The notes beneath the pieces are model-generated. The model searched no databases. It was given only the letters and a program-made list of their open reading frames with translations, and had not been told where the DNA came from. Shown here one piece after another: positions 44,455 to 52,709 of a stretch of DNA of 64,000 bases. The position numbers and the translations under genes were made by a program. Origin of the DNA: CAZTHK01 sp964613215 (GTDB taxonomy: Bacteria; Krumholzibacteriota; Krumholzibacteriia; Krumholzibacteriales; CAZTHK01); assembly GCA_964613215.1 (NCBI GenBank), contig CAZTHK010000001.1, forward strand, positions 186,001 through 250,000, given 5' to 3'. Each line of letters opens with the position of its first letter. The first letter of the stretch is position 1.

Positions 44455-45429
44455 TTAAAAATCCATCTCCGGAGCAGGGGGGAGCATCCTGAGGTGCCTG
44501 GTCGATTCACTCTTCCTCTCCAGATCAGCCATGGCCCTCTTTACCGCATCCTCCTCCAGTCCCAGGGTCTCGGCCACCTTATGGGCGGGAATATCTTCCT
44601 TCATGGCATAGAGGATCATGTCCACTATTTCATAGGGCATGCAGAAGTAAAAGTCCTTATCACTGACCGGCAGGCTGTAGGTATCGGGGCTGGGGGTCCG
44701 GTCGATAATTTCCCGGGGTACTCCCAGATACTCTGCCAGCTGGAAGACCTGGTTCTTGTAGAGGTTGGCCAGGGGTTCAATATCTACTCCGCCGTCTCCG
44801 AATTTTACGAAAAAGCCCTGAAGGGTCTCCGCCAGGTTGGTGGTTCCGCACACTATGTAGTGTCTCTTCTCCGCCTCGTAATAGAGCTGGGTCATCCTGG
44901 TTCGCTGTTTGATATCGTTGGCAGCCATCATTTCCAGATAGTCGAAAAAGTACAGCCGGGAGGTCAGGATGTTCCCGCCCTCCTCCTGAACCTCCAGATG
45001 ATAGGCGTTTATCCGGTCCCGCTCCAGAAGGTCCTGAGGGAGGGTCAGGCGGAATTTATAATTACCGGCGAGATCCGGAAAATATTTTTTGACTACCGCT
45101 CTTCTCTTGCCATAGACATCGAATGCTTTCAGCATTGGGGTGATTTCAATCTCCTGATAATCTATTCCCACTGATTCAGCTGCCATCCTGCCATACTCCC
45201 TGCTCACCGGATTGGAGTCTTCTTCCGGCAGAATAACTCCGAATACCCTTTTTTTGCCCACCGCTCTGACTGAAAGTGCTGCTGCAACCGTGGAATCTAT
45301 TCCCCCGCTCAAACCAATTACTATACCCTTTCTTCTATATATCCTGCTTACGCTGTGGCGGATGAATTCCTCGATATCCCGTGAGACCTTCTCCGGATCG
45401 ATTTTCATGATGTCTCTGTTAAATTCCAT
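44455..45429 (-). CDS. NAD+ synthase (NadE)-like amide-forming enzyme
   Basis: 324 residues. The ATP pyrophosphatase loop GLSGGIDSTVAAAL (39-52) is intact. The body carries CGTTNLAETLQGFFVKFGDGGVDIEPLANLYKNQVFQLAEYLGVPREIIDRTPSPDTY, which matches NadE, where these residues bind NaAD and the amide donor. Only ammonia-type activity is predicted, since no glutaminase domain is present. Here the gene is squeezed between an AMP ligase (36 bases) and a PP-loop enzyme (31 bases), so either the local operon simply contains the cell's NAD synthase or a divergent copy amidates a glycan substrate. The second explanation fits the context but cannot be proven. Confidence 0.8.
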   Translation of the reverse strand: MEFNRDIMKIDPEKVSRDIEEFIRHSVSRIYRRKGIVIGLSGGIDSTVAAALSVRAVGKKRVFGVILPEEDSNPVSREYGRMAAESVGIDYQEIEITPMLKAFDVYGKRRAVVKKYFPDLAGNYKFRLTLPQDLLERDRINAYHLEVQEEGGNILTSRLYFFDYLEMMAANDIKQRTRMTQLYYEAEKRHYIVCGTTNLAETLQGFFVKFGDGGVDIEPLANLYKNQVFQLAEYLGVPREIIDRTPSPDTYSLPVSDKDFYFCMPYEIVDMILYAMKEDIPAHKVAETLGLEEDAVKRAMADLERKSESTRHLRMLPPAPEMDF

Positions 45430-45465
45430 TCTACCTTCCTTTTTATTAAAGATTTCCCAACGGTA

Positions 45466-47004
45466 TCATACCAGCCCCTTCTTGCTTATCTTTCCCGATG
45501 AGGTTTTGGGTAATGATTGCTTCAGCTCTATATATTTGGGTACCATAAAATCTTCCAGATTGCGGGAGCAGTGGGCCATAAGCTTCTTTTCGGTCAGTAC
45601 GGAATCATCCTTCAGCTTGACGAAAGCCTTGATTGCTTCCCCCAGAAGCTTGTCCGGTACTCCTATCACCGCTGCTTCAAGCACATCGTCGAGCATATAA
45701 AGCGCATCCTCCACCTCCCGGGGGCTTACCTTTTCCCCCCGGCTCTTGATGATATCATCCTTTCTGGATACGAAGTACAGATAACCTTCCCGGTCCATTC
45801 TGAACAGGTCGCCGGTGTGGAGAACCCTCTCCCATGGATATTTGCCCGGCTTCAGTATCCCGGCGGTCTCCTCCGGCTTTTCCCAGTAACCCCTGGATAC
45901 ATTTGCTCCCCTGACCACCAGTTCTCCCACCACCCCCGGTTCGGTGATGAGGCTTCCATCTTCATCCACCAGATAGACCTGTTCATTAGGCATGCCTTTT
46001 CCCACCGAGTTGGGACGAATGTCGATCTGGCCGGGGGGAAGATAGGAAACCCGCTTGCACTCTGTGAGTCCGTACATGGAGTAGATGGTCACTCCGGGAA
46101 ACATCTTCCGGAAGGATTTAATATGGCTCTCCGGAAGGGCTGCCGCGGTGTTGGTTATATACCGGAGGCTTTCAAAGTTTTCATTCCCTATATCTTTAAG
46201 TTTCAGAAGGATGGCCAGCATGGTGGGGACTATGGGGAACCCGGTTGCCTTTTCCTGTTTCAGCTTATTGATGATATCATAGGGGTAGGTAAAGGATCTT
46301 TCCAGAATCACCTTTCCTCCGAACTGTGCGGCCATCAGGATCTGGTATAACCCATAGTCGAAGGAGAGGGGGAGAGTATTCAGTATTATGTCATCCTCCA
46401 CGTTTTCCAGATATGTAGTAATGGATGTGGAAGCTGCAACCATGTTCTGATGGGTCATCATCACACCCTTCGGGTTTCCCGTAGTTCCGGAGGTATAGAC
46501 GAGTGAGGCGAGGTCTATGTCTATGGTTTTACGGTCCGGTCTGTGGGATGGTGCGGATAGTGCTTCATCCCATGGGATTACCGGGGGTGAGATATCCCCG
46601 GTGCCGGGAATGGCTCTACCGCACAGAATTATCGCCTTCAGAGATGGGGTATCCTGTAAAGCTGGTGAAACCGTCTTCCATTTCGAAGTGTGGGTTATCA
46701 GGGCGGAAGCCCTGCAGTTGTTAAGGATGTAGGATATCTTTCTGCTTTTGGTGGTGGGATTGACTGCCAGAAAGATAGCGTCCGCTTTCAGCGCTCCCCA
46801 GATGGATATAACCGTTTCCGCACTGTTATCGATGAGGATGGCTACCCTTTCCCCATACTCCACCCCGGCTTCTATCAGGGCGTGAGCGATACGATTGGAC
46901 TCGCTGTCCAGCCGGGAGTAGCTATACCGCTGTGAACCGGTCACCAAGGCTTCTTTGGCCGGTAATCTCTCAGCACTTCTTTCCAGAAATTCCTGGACTA
47001 ACAT
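45466..47004 (-). CDS. AMP-dependent acyl ligase, exosortase-locus AMP-ligase type
   Basis: 512 residues, ANL superfamily. Seen: the ATP loop VYTSGTTGNPKGVMMTHQN (about 167-185); TLPLSFDYGLYQILMA; YSMYGLTECKRVSYLPP; the RGANVSRGYW stretch; LHTGDLFRMD; hinge SRKDDIIKSRGEKVSPREVE; and the C-terminal catalytic Lys in TSSGKISKKG. The text YGLTECKR and the short spacing are typical of AMP ligases associated with acyl carrier proteins (TIGR03098-like, exosortase A system). It would adenylate a carboxylic acid and load it on the ACP of 47051-47293, whose gene lies 46 bases upstream. Ribosome site is weak, suggesting dependence on coupling to the ACP transcript. Confidence 0.82.
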   Translation of the reverse strand: MLVQEFLERSAERLPAKEALVTGSQRYSYSRLDSESNRIAHALIEAGVEYGERVAILIDNSAETVISIWGALKADAIFLAVNPTTKSRKISYILNNCRASALITHTSKWKTVSPALQDTPSLKAIILCGRAIPGTGDISPPVIPWDEALSAPSHRPDRKTIDIDLASLVYTSGTTGNPKGVMMTHQNMVAASTSITTYLENVEDDIILNTLPLSFDYGLYQILMAAQFGGKVILERSFTYPYDIINKLKQEKATGFPIVPTMLAILLKLKDIGNENFESLRYITNTAAALPESHIKSFRKMFPGVTIYSMYGLTECKRVSYLPPGQIDIRPNSVGKGMPNEQVYLVDEDGSLITEPGVVGELVVRGANVSRGYWEKPEETAGILKPGKYPWERVLHTGDLFRMDREGYLYFVSRKDDIIKSRGEKVSPREVEDALYMLDDVLEAAVIGVPDKLLGEAIKAFVKLKDDSVLTEKKLMAHCSRNLEDFMVPKYIELKQSLPKTSSGKISKKGLV

Positions 47005-47050
47005 GGTATTATATTATCTCTTCTGTGATACCGCCGGAGGTTAAGGGAAC

Positions 47051-47293
47051 TTATTTCTTCTTCTCTATATAGCTGACCAGCTTGTTGACAGAATCGAAGT
47101 TGTCCGGAACCAGGTCTTCGTCGTCTACTTCGAATTCAAATTTCTCTTCGATGAAGGACACCAGTTCGAGAATGCCGGTTGAATCTATGATACCTGTCTC
47201 CAGAAATGAATCGTCGTCATTCAATCCGTTATCCTCTGATCCGAAGAGAAAGTTTTCGATTATAAATTCCCTTAGTTGTTCTCTTATTTCCAA
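47051..47293 (-). CDS. Acyl carrier protein
   Basis: 80 residues counted from a TTG at 47293 with GGAGGG four bases before it; an upstream TTG at 47305 lacks that site. The phosphopantetheine attachment site reads ETGIIDSTGILELV, with Ser38 in DST-G instead of the usual DSL, and acidic helix II and III residues EEKFEFEVDDEDLV. This is the small stand-alone ACP type of peptide/polyketide or glycan-decoration systems. Its position directly before the AMP ligase gene marks the pair as an acyl-loading module. A TATAAT with weak -35 stands upstream (47362-47392). Confidence 0.82.
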   Translation of the reverse strand: MEIREQLREFIIENFLFGSEDNGLNDDDSFLETGIIDSTGILELVSFIEEKFEFEVDDEDLVPDNFDSVNKLVSYIEKKK

Positions 47294-47361
47294 TTCACCC
47301 TCCAAAGAAACCTAATAGTTTATCATTTTTCCGTTAACTGGCTGTATCCTGATTTCAGCTC

Positions 47362-47392
47362 ATTATATTTATATAAGCAAAAAAAGGACCAA
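47362..47392 (-). promoter_or_regulatory. Possible promoter for the ACP-AMP ligase-NadE-PP-loop unit
   Basis: Minus strand: TTGGTC, 19-base spacer, TATAAT (perfect -10), about 70 bases upstream of the ACP start. The spacer contains a T-run. Confidence 0.35.
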
Positions 47393-47411
47393 CAGGGGCA
47401 TATTATTGAGC

Positions 47412-48050
47412 TTATGATAAATATGGATTGCCTTTTCTTTCTCTGCCAATGGTGGTGTCCGGTCCATGACCGCAGTGTACCACAGTTTCGTCCGGGAGAG
47501 TGAGAAGTTGCTGCTTTATTGAATTAATAAGGGTTTCGAACTCTCCCCCTTCGAAGTCGGTTCTTCCAATGGAACCGGCAAACAGGGTATCCCCTACCAG
47601 TGCTGAACCTTCAAATATCAGACTTATCCCTCCCGGAGTGTGCCCCGGTGTGTGACGGACATCAGCCTGTGATTTTCCAATCTCTACCGTATCTCCATGA
47701 GCCAGGGTCTGGTCCACCGATGGTTCCCGGATATTTCCCAGGCCCCACATGGGAGCCTCCCTTACCGAGAGTTTGATTATCTCCAGATCTTCCTGGTGAA
47801 TGAGAAAGGGTATCCCGAATTTTTCCTTCAGATCCGCAACCGCAGCGATGTGATCGCTGTGGCCATGAGTGCAGACTATTCTTGCAGGTTTCATCCCGGT
47901 TTGAGATATATACTCCACTATCATATCCATGTCCCCCCCGGGATCCACTATTACCGTTTCTCCGGTATCAGGACAGGTCAGCAGGTAACAGTTGGTAGAT
48001 AGGGGGCCCACTACCTTCCGGGCTATTCTTACCTCTGTTTCTTCGGTCAT
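47412..48050 (-). CDS. Metallo-beta-lactamase-fold hydrolase (glyoxalase II-like)
   Basis: 212 residues. All metal ligands of the two-zinc site are visible: THGHSDHIAAV (HxHxDH), HTPGHTPGG, GDTLF, and HCGHGP near the end, with the VDPGG opening (36-40). The compact length is that of small hydroxyacylglutathione-hydrolase-like or thioesterase-like proteins without the glyoxalase II C-terminal domain. Substrate cannot be assigned; thioester hydrolysis is likely by family. GGAG precedes the ATG. The ferredoxin gene lies 52 bases upstream on the same strand, so the pair may be cotranscribed with the geranylgeranyl reductase unit. Confidence 0.88.
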   Translation of the reverse strand: MTEETEVRIARKVVGPLSTNCYLLTCPDTGETVIVDPGGDMDMIVEYISQTGMKPARIVCTHGHSDHIAAVADLKEKFGIPFLIHQEDLEIIKLSVREAPMWGLGNIREPSVDQTLAHGDTVEIGKSQADVRHTPGHTPGGISLIFEGSALVGDTLFAGSIGRTDFEGGEFETLINSIKQQLLTLPDETVVHCGHGPDTTIGRERKGNPYLS

Positions 48051-48101
48051 GGTTGTCTCCAGTCTTTACAGTTGCAGATAGCAGTTATTCTGCCGGGCGT
48101 T

Positions 48102-48359
48102 CTATTTTGCTGCCTCTGTTTCTACTGATTTACTTTCATGATGACGGTCCGATTCTCTGCCCCTGCCGGGGCAATCCAGCGCACCGGCGGGGCATATCAC
48201 AGATCCCAGTCCGCACCGGTTACACCTGGAAGGGTAGAAGACCAGTTCCGTCCCCAATACTACCAGCGCTTCGGTTGGGCAGACTGACACGCAACCCCCG
48301 CATACGGTGCATTTGCTCCGGTCGAGACGGATCGAACTATTTTTCTTCCCCGTTTCCAA
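48102..48359 (-). CDS. Small ferredoxin with one incomplete cluster motif
   Basis: 85 residues from a TTG start. Cluster motif 1 is complete: CTVCGGCVSVCP (C-x2-C-x2-C-x3-CP). Motif 2 reads CNRCGLGSVICP, in which the third Cys is Gly, so the second site has three Cys plus the final Cys of motif 1 at most; a 3Fe-4S cluster or a lost site is possible. The C-terminal tail is charged. It is probably the electron donor of the geranylgeranyl reductase encoded upstream: such reductases are often fed by ferredoxin, and the genes are on the same strand, although 261 bases separate them. The start could also be an internal codon. Confidence 0.75.
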   Translation of the reverse strand: METGKKNSSIRLDRSKCTVCGGCVSVCPTEALVVLGTELVFYPSRCNRCGLGSVICPAGALDCPGRGRESDRHHESKSVETEAAK

Positions 48360-48620
48360 TTTGATCTATCTTGCATTACCGCAGCATGTTACTGTCTAAC
48401 AGCTCGAAGGGCGGAGCTCCAATTGCGCTGAAACCGGTTGCCCCGGTGCTCCCGGAAGTTGCCGGGCGGAGTTGATAATTGTTTGACCGCTAAGATAGGT
48501 CCGCCTGTCAGCCTGATCCACAAATTTAACCTTTCCCAACCAGAATACGAGTGGATTATATATAATTCAAGAAGCTATATCAATCTGAAAGAGGTTTGTT
48601 CCTGAGATTCATTCCTGTTA

Positions 48621-49820
48621 TCACCCTCTGAACATGGATCCCAGCAGTTTGAATATCAGACCGGGTCTGGAGAGGAGAATGGATGCAATAAAGCGAACAG
48701 GCCTTAACCCCTTTTTATAGGCTATACCCCTCCTGCCAGCCACCTTCGATATTATCATGTCCATATCCCGGTCACTCAGCTGATAGAAGATTTGTGCTGC
48801 CTGATAGAAGATCCTGTTGGTTCTTCCCGTGGACCGTCTCCATTCTTCCTGATAGGGGCGTAGAGCTCTGGCGGAAATGTCCCCCCTCCGGATAGCTTCT
48901 ATTAAGACAGGGGCTGCCATATCAGCCGCCTCCAGGGAATTGATTATCCCCCCTCCGGAGAAGGGATTATTCTGTCTGGCTGCCTCTCCCACCGCTACAT
49001 ACCCGTCTGTTATCAGATCAGTTAGCCCTCTGGAAACCTCACAACAACCCAGAACTGTTCTTTTTTTATCCGCTGCCGGGCGGGCTTTTTTCAAGAATCT
49101 CTCCAGATACCCGGACGCTTTCACTTTTCCTGCCATCAAGGGATTTATTCCCACCCCCATGTTTGCTGTGGATCCGCGTTTGGGGAATATCCATCCGTAA
49201 CTGCCCGGGGCGATATCCCTGCCCAGGTGGAATTCTATAACCGGAGGAGTTGGCGAATCTGTCTGGATCAACTGCTGGGCGCAGGAGAAGACCTCTCCCG
49301 GTCTGAAGCTCTCTGCGATTCCGGCCCAGCGGGGGGACAGCGCCTCCACTCCATCTGCTCCGACCACCACCTGGCATCTGATGTCGTACTCACCCCCCGA
49401 ATTGACCTGTTTGACTCTCAGTCCGTTTATACTGCCATTTCTTCTGAGAAGCTTAACCGCCTGATGGCCGGTTCTGACATCCGCACCCTCCTCCTCCGCC
49501 CGCCGGGCCAGGGCACGGTCGAACAGCTCCCGGTCTGTAATCAGGCCCATATTATCCATGTTGAATTGAAATATTTCCCCTCCGGGGGATATTACCTCTA
49601 CTCCATGTATTGATGATTCAATAAGAGATTGATCCAGACTGATATAACGTTCCACTTCATCCCTGGGGCCCATTGCTTCGGCACATCTTACCGGGTATCC
49701 TATCCTCTCTCTCTTCTCCAGCAGAATGACCTCCAGGCCATCCGAAGCAGCCAGAACTGCTACCCTGCTGCCCGCCGGACCGGCACCAATAACCGCTATA
49801 TCACAATTTTCTGAACTCAT
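48621..49820 (-). CDS. Geranylgeranyl reductase-family FAD oxidoreductase
   Basis: 399 residues. The FAD-binding dinucleotide motif VIGAGPAGSRVAVLAA (10-25) is followed by LEKRERIGYPVRCAEAMG (the conserved CAE/xG active-site Cys region of GGR), MGLITDRELFDRALA, VVVGADGVEAL, YGWIFPKRGSTANMGVGI (the aromatic lid), and the GEAARQNNPFSGGGIINSLEAADMAA second FAD site. These flavoenzymes saturate double bonds of isoprenoid chains (menaquinone side chains, polyprenol, archaeal-type lipids). The start overlaps the stop of the barrel gene by one base (TGATG), indicating translational coupling. A saturated polyprenyl carrier for the glycan locus is one possible product. Confidence 0.85.
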   Translation of the reverse strand: MSSENCDIAVIGAGPAGSRVAVLAASDGLEVILLEKRERIGYPVRCAEAMGPRDEVERYISLDQSLIESSIHGVEVISPGGEIFQFNMDNMGLITDRELFDRALARRAEEEGADVRTGHQAVKLLRRNGSINGLRVKQVNSGGEYDIRCQVVVGADGVEALSPRWAGIAESFRPGEVFSCAQQLIQTDSPTPPVIEFHLGRDIAPGSYGWIFPKRGSTANMGVGINPLMAGKVKASGYLERFLKKARPAADKKRTVLGCCEVSRGLTDLITDGYVAVGEAARQNNPFSGGGIINSLEAADMAAPVLIEAIRRGDISARALRPYQEEWRRSTGRTNRIFYQAAQIFYQLSDRDMDMIISKVAGRRGIAYKKGLRPVRFIASILLSRPGLIFKLLGSMFRG

Positions 49821-50572
49821 CAGAAGTAATGGTGAGCTCCAATTGAAAGTGTAAATCCTGAATAGTCTATATCAAAGTTTGCCTGGTGGTATCTGAATTT
49901 GCTCTGGCCCATCTGATATCTTCCCTCCAGGGAGAAGGAAAACCTGTTGGTGATATAGTACTCCAGGCCGAATTCACTGTGAAATCCGGCTTCCATGGTG
50001 AACCTGGATTCATCATCGCCGGGAGTTGAGAAAGGTTCCCCGTAGTACCAGTTGTCTGATTCCAGCTTGGCCAGGGGAAACATGGCGGCCATACCTATAC
50101 CGAAATAGGGGGAAAACTTTTTGACATCCGGTTCTATGAAGTGGTAGGTGAATCCTATCTCTGTGGAGAAGAGAAAAACACTGAATGTTCGTTCTGTATC
50201 CAGGGGGGTGAGGCTGTCCAGCTGGGCAATATAATTTCCGTTGGCGGTGGCTTTAAGGTAGGTGAAACTTGCACTGGTTCTGATGAAATGATTGGGGGTG
50301 ATACGCCTGGTGTATCCAATCCGGAAGTGTGGGGATGCCTGGAAGGGTTCCCAGTTTAATATTCCCGCCCTCTTGATTTCGGTCCAGTAGGTGAGATAAT
50401 CGGTGAAATTGCCGGCATCCGCCCCGTCCATAAAGCCTGCACTCAGACTGACCGAATTATAGGGAATAGGCCCGTAATACTTCTTCGGCTTGAATACAGT
50501 CTGATTGGCGTCAGCTTCGCCGGCACACAGGATGACTAACAGTATCATGACCATGAGAGTTGATTTTTTCAT
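49820..50572 (-). CDS. OmpA-like small outer-membrane barrel
   Basis: 250 residues: signal peptide to about residue 22 (CAGEADA), then a beta-barrel with eight or so strands. Examples are SVSLSAGFMDG, HFRIGYTRRITPNHFIRTSASFTYL, EIGFTYHFIEPDVKKFSPYFGIGMAAMF and, at the end, FSLEGRYQMGQSKF and FTLSIGAHHYF. The C-terminal Phe, Tyr-x-Phe pattern and YFGIGMAAMFPL text are those of OmpA-like/OmpW-type barrels. The mature protein lacks a peptidoglycan-binding domain. It heads an operon with the geranylgeranyl reductase (overlap of one base) and has a good promoter. A functional link between barrel and lipid reductase is not obvious. Confidence 0.7.
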   Translation of the reverse strand: MKKSTLMVMILLVILCAGEADANQTVFKPKKYYGPIPYNSVSLSAGFMDGADAGNFTDYLTYWTEIKRAGILNWEPFQASPHFRIGYTRRITPNHFIRTSASFTYLKATANGNYIAQLDSLTPLDTERTFSVFLFSTEIGFTYHFIEPDVKKFSPYFGIGMAAMFPLAKLESDNWYYGEPFSTPGDDESRFTMEAGFHSEFGLEYYITNRFSFSLEGRYQMGQSKFRYHQANFDIDYSGFTLSIGAHHYF

Positions 50573-50903
50573 ATGAGCTCCAATCTCAACTTGGTAAAGC
50601 GGGATAACATATTAAATTTAGTTTCCATCGAATGTTTTGTCAAATACGAAGATAGGCATAGTTAATCCTGACCCTGCCCGGATGATACCATCCACGGTGT
50701 TTCCCCGTGCCTCCAGATAGAGTTTCCCCCGCACAGGCCAGCATAAGATATTATCCCGTATGCCGTCAATTCAGAGCAGCACAATCAATTAACCGCCTGC
50801 AATTTTGTAGAAGCAGAAAATTACGGCGGAATGTCGACCCACCGGCCTTATAGTGGTGCTGATCCTGTTTATCCATAAAGCAGCTACGAAATTATCCGGC
50901 CAG
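50573..50903. other. 331-base gap containing the OMP-reductase promoter
   Basis: Between the barrel gene and the cupin gene, both on the minus strand. A strong minus-strand promoter lies at 50615-50643. The rest, to 50903, shows no gene, repeat or terminator that I can support. Confidence 0.45.
50615..50643 (-). promoter_or_regulatory. Sigma-70-like promoter for barrel-geranylgeranyl reductase operon
   Basis: Minus strand: TTGACA, a 17-base spacer, TAAATT (6/6 and 4/6 consensus matches), about 43 bases upstream of the start at 50572. Confidence 0.55.
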
Positions 50904-51269
50904 TTACTTGATTTTCTCCTGCTTTTTATTAGGTATCAGGCACAGGAATTTAAGGGTGTCATCTCCGGTATTGATAAAGGAGTGTTTTTCTCCGGGGGGA
51001 ACCAGGATGAAATAGCCTGCTTCGAAACCATGCTCCTGCTGCCTGTATTTAAGCTTGCCCGATCCCTCCAGAATGAATACTTCGTGTTCCCAGGGATGAT
51101 CATGAAATGGTGAATGGCCGCCGGGAGCAACTTCGAAAAGTCTCATCTGGAAGTTGGGGGGCTGATCCTTATCCCCGATCAGCCATCTTATATTCACTCC
51201 CATGGCGCCCTCCATCTCTACTTCACTTGGCTTTACTTCGCTGTAGTGGGCTATCTTTATATCAGACAT
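50904..51269 (-). CDS. Small cupin-domain protein
   Basis: 121 residues, one cupin beta-barrel. Metal-binding motif 1 reads HSPFHDHPWEHEVFILEGSGKL (G-x5-H-x-H-x3-4-E type, His and Glu ligands complete) and motif 2 reads FILVPPGEKHSFINTG. Single-domain cupins bind a transition metal or small ligand and act as isomerases, dioxygenases, quercetinase-like enzymes or sensors; none can be chosen. GGAG precedes the ATG. It is transcribed away from the secreted-protein gene at 51561. Apparently monocistronic. Confidence 0.88.
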   Translation of the reverse strand: MSDIKIAHYSEVKPSEVEMEGAMGVNIRWLIGDKDQPPNFQMRLFEVAPGGHSPFHDHPWEHEVFILEGSGKLKYRQQEHGFEAGYFILVPPGEKHSFINTGDDTLKFLCLIPNKKQEKIK

Positions 51270-51481
51270 GCAATTGTCTCCTTTCAGGCTTTAGATATAA
51301 AATTGTCCCTGGCAATCATCATTCGTTTACAACAGGGTAAATCCCTATCAGCATCCGATATAAGAATATATTTAGCTGTGAATCGGGACAAGATGTTTCT
51401 GACCGGGGGGAATTAGGGCTGAATTATTTAGTGCCTTAATCAAAATTTAATAACCCCCGAACATGAAGAGACCGATTCGAA

Positions 51482-51510
51482 TTGATAAGAGGGATAAAAG
51501 AGTGTATACT
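51482..51510 (+). promoter_or_regulatory. Sigma-70-like promoter for secreted protein
   Basis: TTGATA, a 17-base spacer, TATACT (5/6 each), about 50 bases before the TTG start at 51561. Confidence 0.55.
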
Positions 51511-51560
51511 AAGTAAATGACAATATTATTAATAGTAGCATTTTTGCAATAGGAGGAAAG

Positions 51561-52709
51561 TTGACAGGACATCCAGGAAGGCTGATCATCGGATTATTTA
51601 TTCTCTCCATTCTTATTTACGGACAGGCGGTGGGAATAGAAGCAGAAGGACCGGTTATAATAGACCATACCTGTACTTCTATATCGGAGATTCCGGCTGA
51701 ATGGGTCGATTCGGTAAAGACCGATATCAAGCTTCACTATGCACACACCTCTCACGGGATGCAGTTGGTGACGGGCCTTTCCATTGTAAGGGATTCGAGC
51801 TCCTTTTATGATTATGCATACCAGAATAATACCCTTCCGGATGAGCCGGGAGCTCTGTGTATCTACAATGGCCAGATATCCGAGACCTACATTGAACCGT
51901 GGGATTACTGGAGTACGGAGGAGGGGATGAATGAGACCCGCACAGTAATAAACTCGACTTCGGCTCTATGTGTATCCATGTGGTGCTGGTGTACCCAGTT
52001 GAACACATATTCCCAAACAGAGGTGGAGGCATATCTGGATTCCATATCCAGACTGGAGGAAGAGCATCCCGATACCATATTTGTGTATATGACCGGTACG
52101 GCTGAGTATGACGGGGGTTACGGTTATAACAGGTACCTTAGGAATGAACAGATAAGGGAGTTTTGCATCAGTAATAATAAGGTGCTGTTCGACTTTGCTG
52201 ATCTTGACAGCTGGTGGTTCAATCCCGTCACGGAGGAGTGGGAGAGGGAGGTTTACCAGTACAACGGCGAGGATGTGCCGGTGGAACATCCCCAGCTGGC
52301 AGGAAATGATTCCGGCCATACCTCCTATGAGAGTTGCGAACAGAAGGGTAAAGCCCTCTGGTGGCTGCTGGCACGCCTGGCGGGATGGTCAGAAGTTACT
52401 GCTGTCACCGGGGATGGTTCTGACATTCCTGCTGCCGCCTCCCTCGATGCACCCTACCCAAATCCGTTTAATCCGTTCGCTGTGATCCCCTTCTCGGTTG
52501 ATGAGAGAGGCTTCGTCCGTATCGAAATATACGATGTAGCAGGGCGGATGATCCGATCGCTGGCGGACAGGAGCTACTCCCCGGGGGATTACCAGATGAT
52601 CTGGAGGGGAATGGATTCGAATGGGAGTTATGTTTCCAGCGGGGTATATTTCTGCAGAATGACAGCCGGTGCCTCCAGGGCAACTAAACGGATAGTTCTG
52701 GTAAGATAG
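51561..52709 (+). CDS. Secreted protein with unknown N-terminal domain and type IX-style sorting domain
   Basis: 382 residues from a TTG with AGGAGG four bases upstream. Signal peptide of about 25 residues (IIGLFILSILIYGQAVGIEA). The central region of about 250 residues contains LHYAHTSHGMQLVTGLSIV, WCTQLNTYS and EHPDTIFVYMTGTAEYDG, then FDFADLDSWWFNP; the HTSHG and YMTGT text recalls secreted SGNH-like or PEP-utilising envelope domains, but I do not identify the family. The last 85 residues are the FlgD-like/type IX sorting domain: PYPNPFNPFAVIPFSV, VRIEIYDVAGRMIRSL, GVYFCRM, ending KRIVLVR. Together with 2005-3594 and 36293-37540 this gives three cargo-like proteins in one window. Possibly an extracellular enzyme. 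Confidence 0.7.
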   Translation: MTGHPGRLIIGLFILSILIYGQAVGIEAEGPVIIDHTCTSISEIPAEWVDSVKTDIKLHYAHTSHGMQLVTGLSIVRDSSSFYDYAYQNNTLPDEPGALCIYNGQISETYIEPWDYWSTEEGMNETRTVINSTSALCVSMWCWCTQLNTYSQTEVEAYLDSISRLEEEHPDTIFVYMTGTAEYDGGYGYNRYLRNEQIREFCISNNKVLFDFADLDSWWFNPVTEEWEREVYQYNGEDVPVEHPQLAGNDSGHTSYESCEQKGKALWWLLARLAGWSEVTAVTGDGSDIPAAASLDAPYPNPFNPFAVIPFSVDERGFVRIEIYDVAGRMIRSLADRSYSPGDYQMIWRGMDSNGSYVSSGVYFCRMTAGASRATKRIVLVR

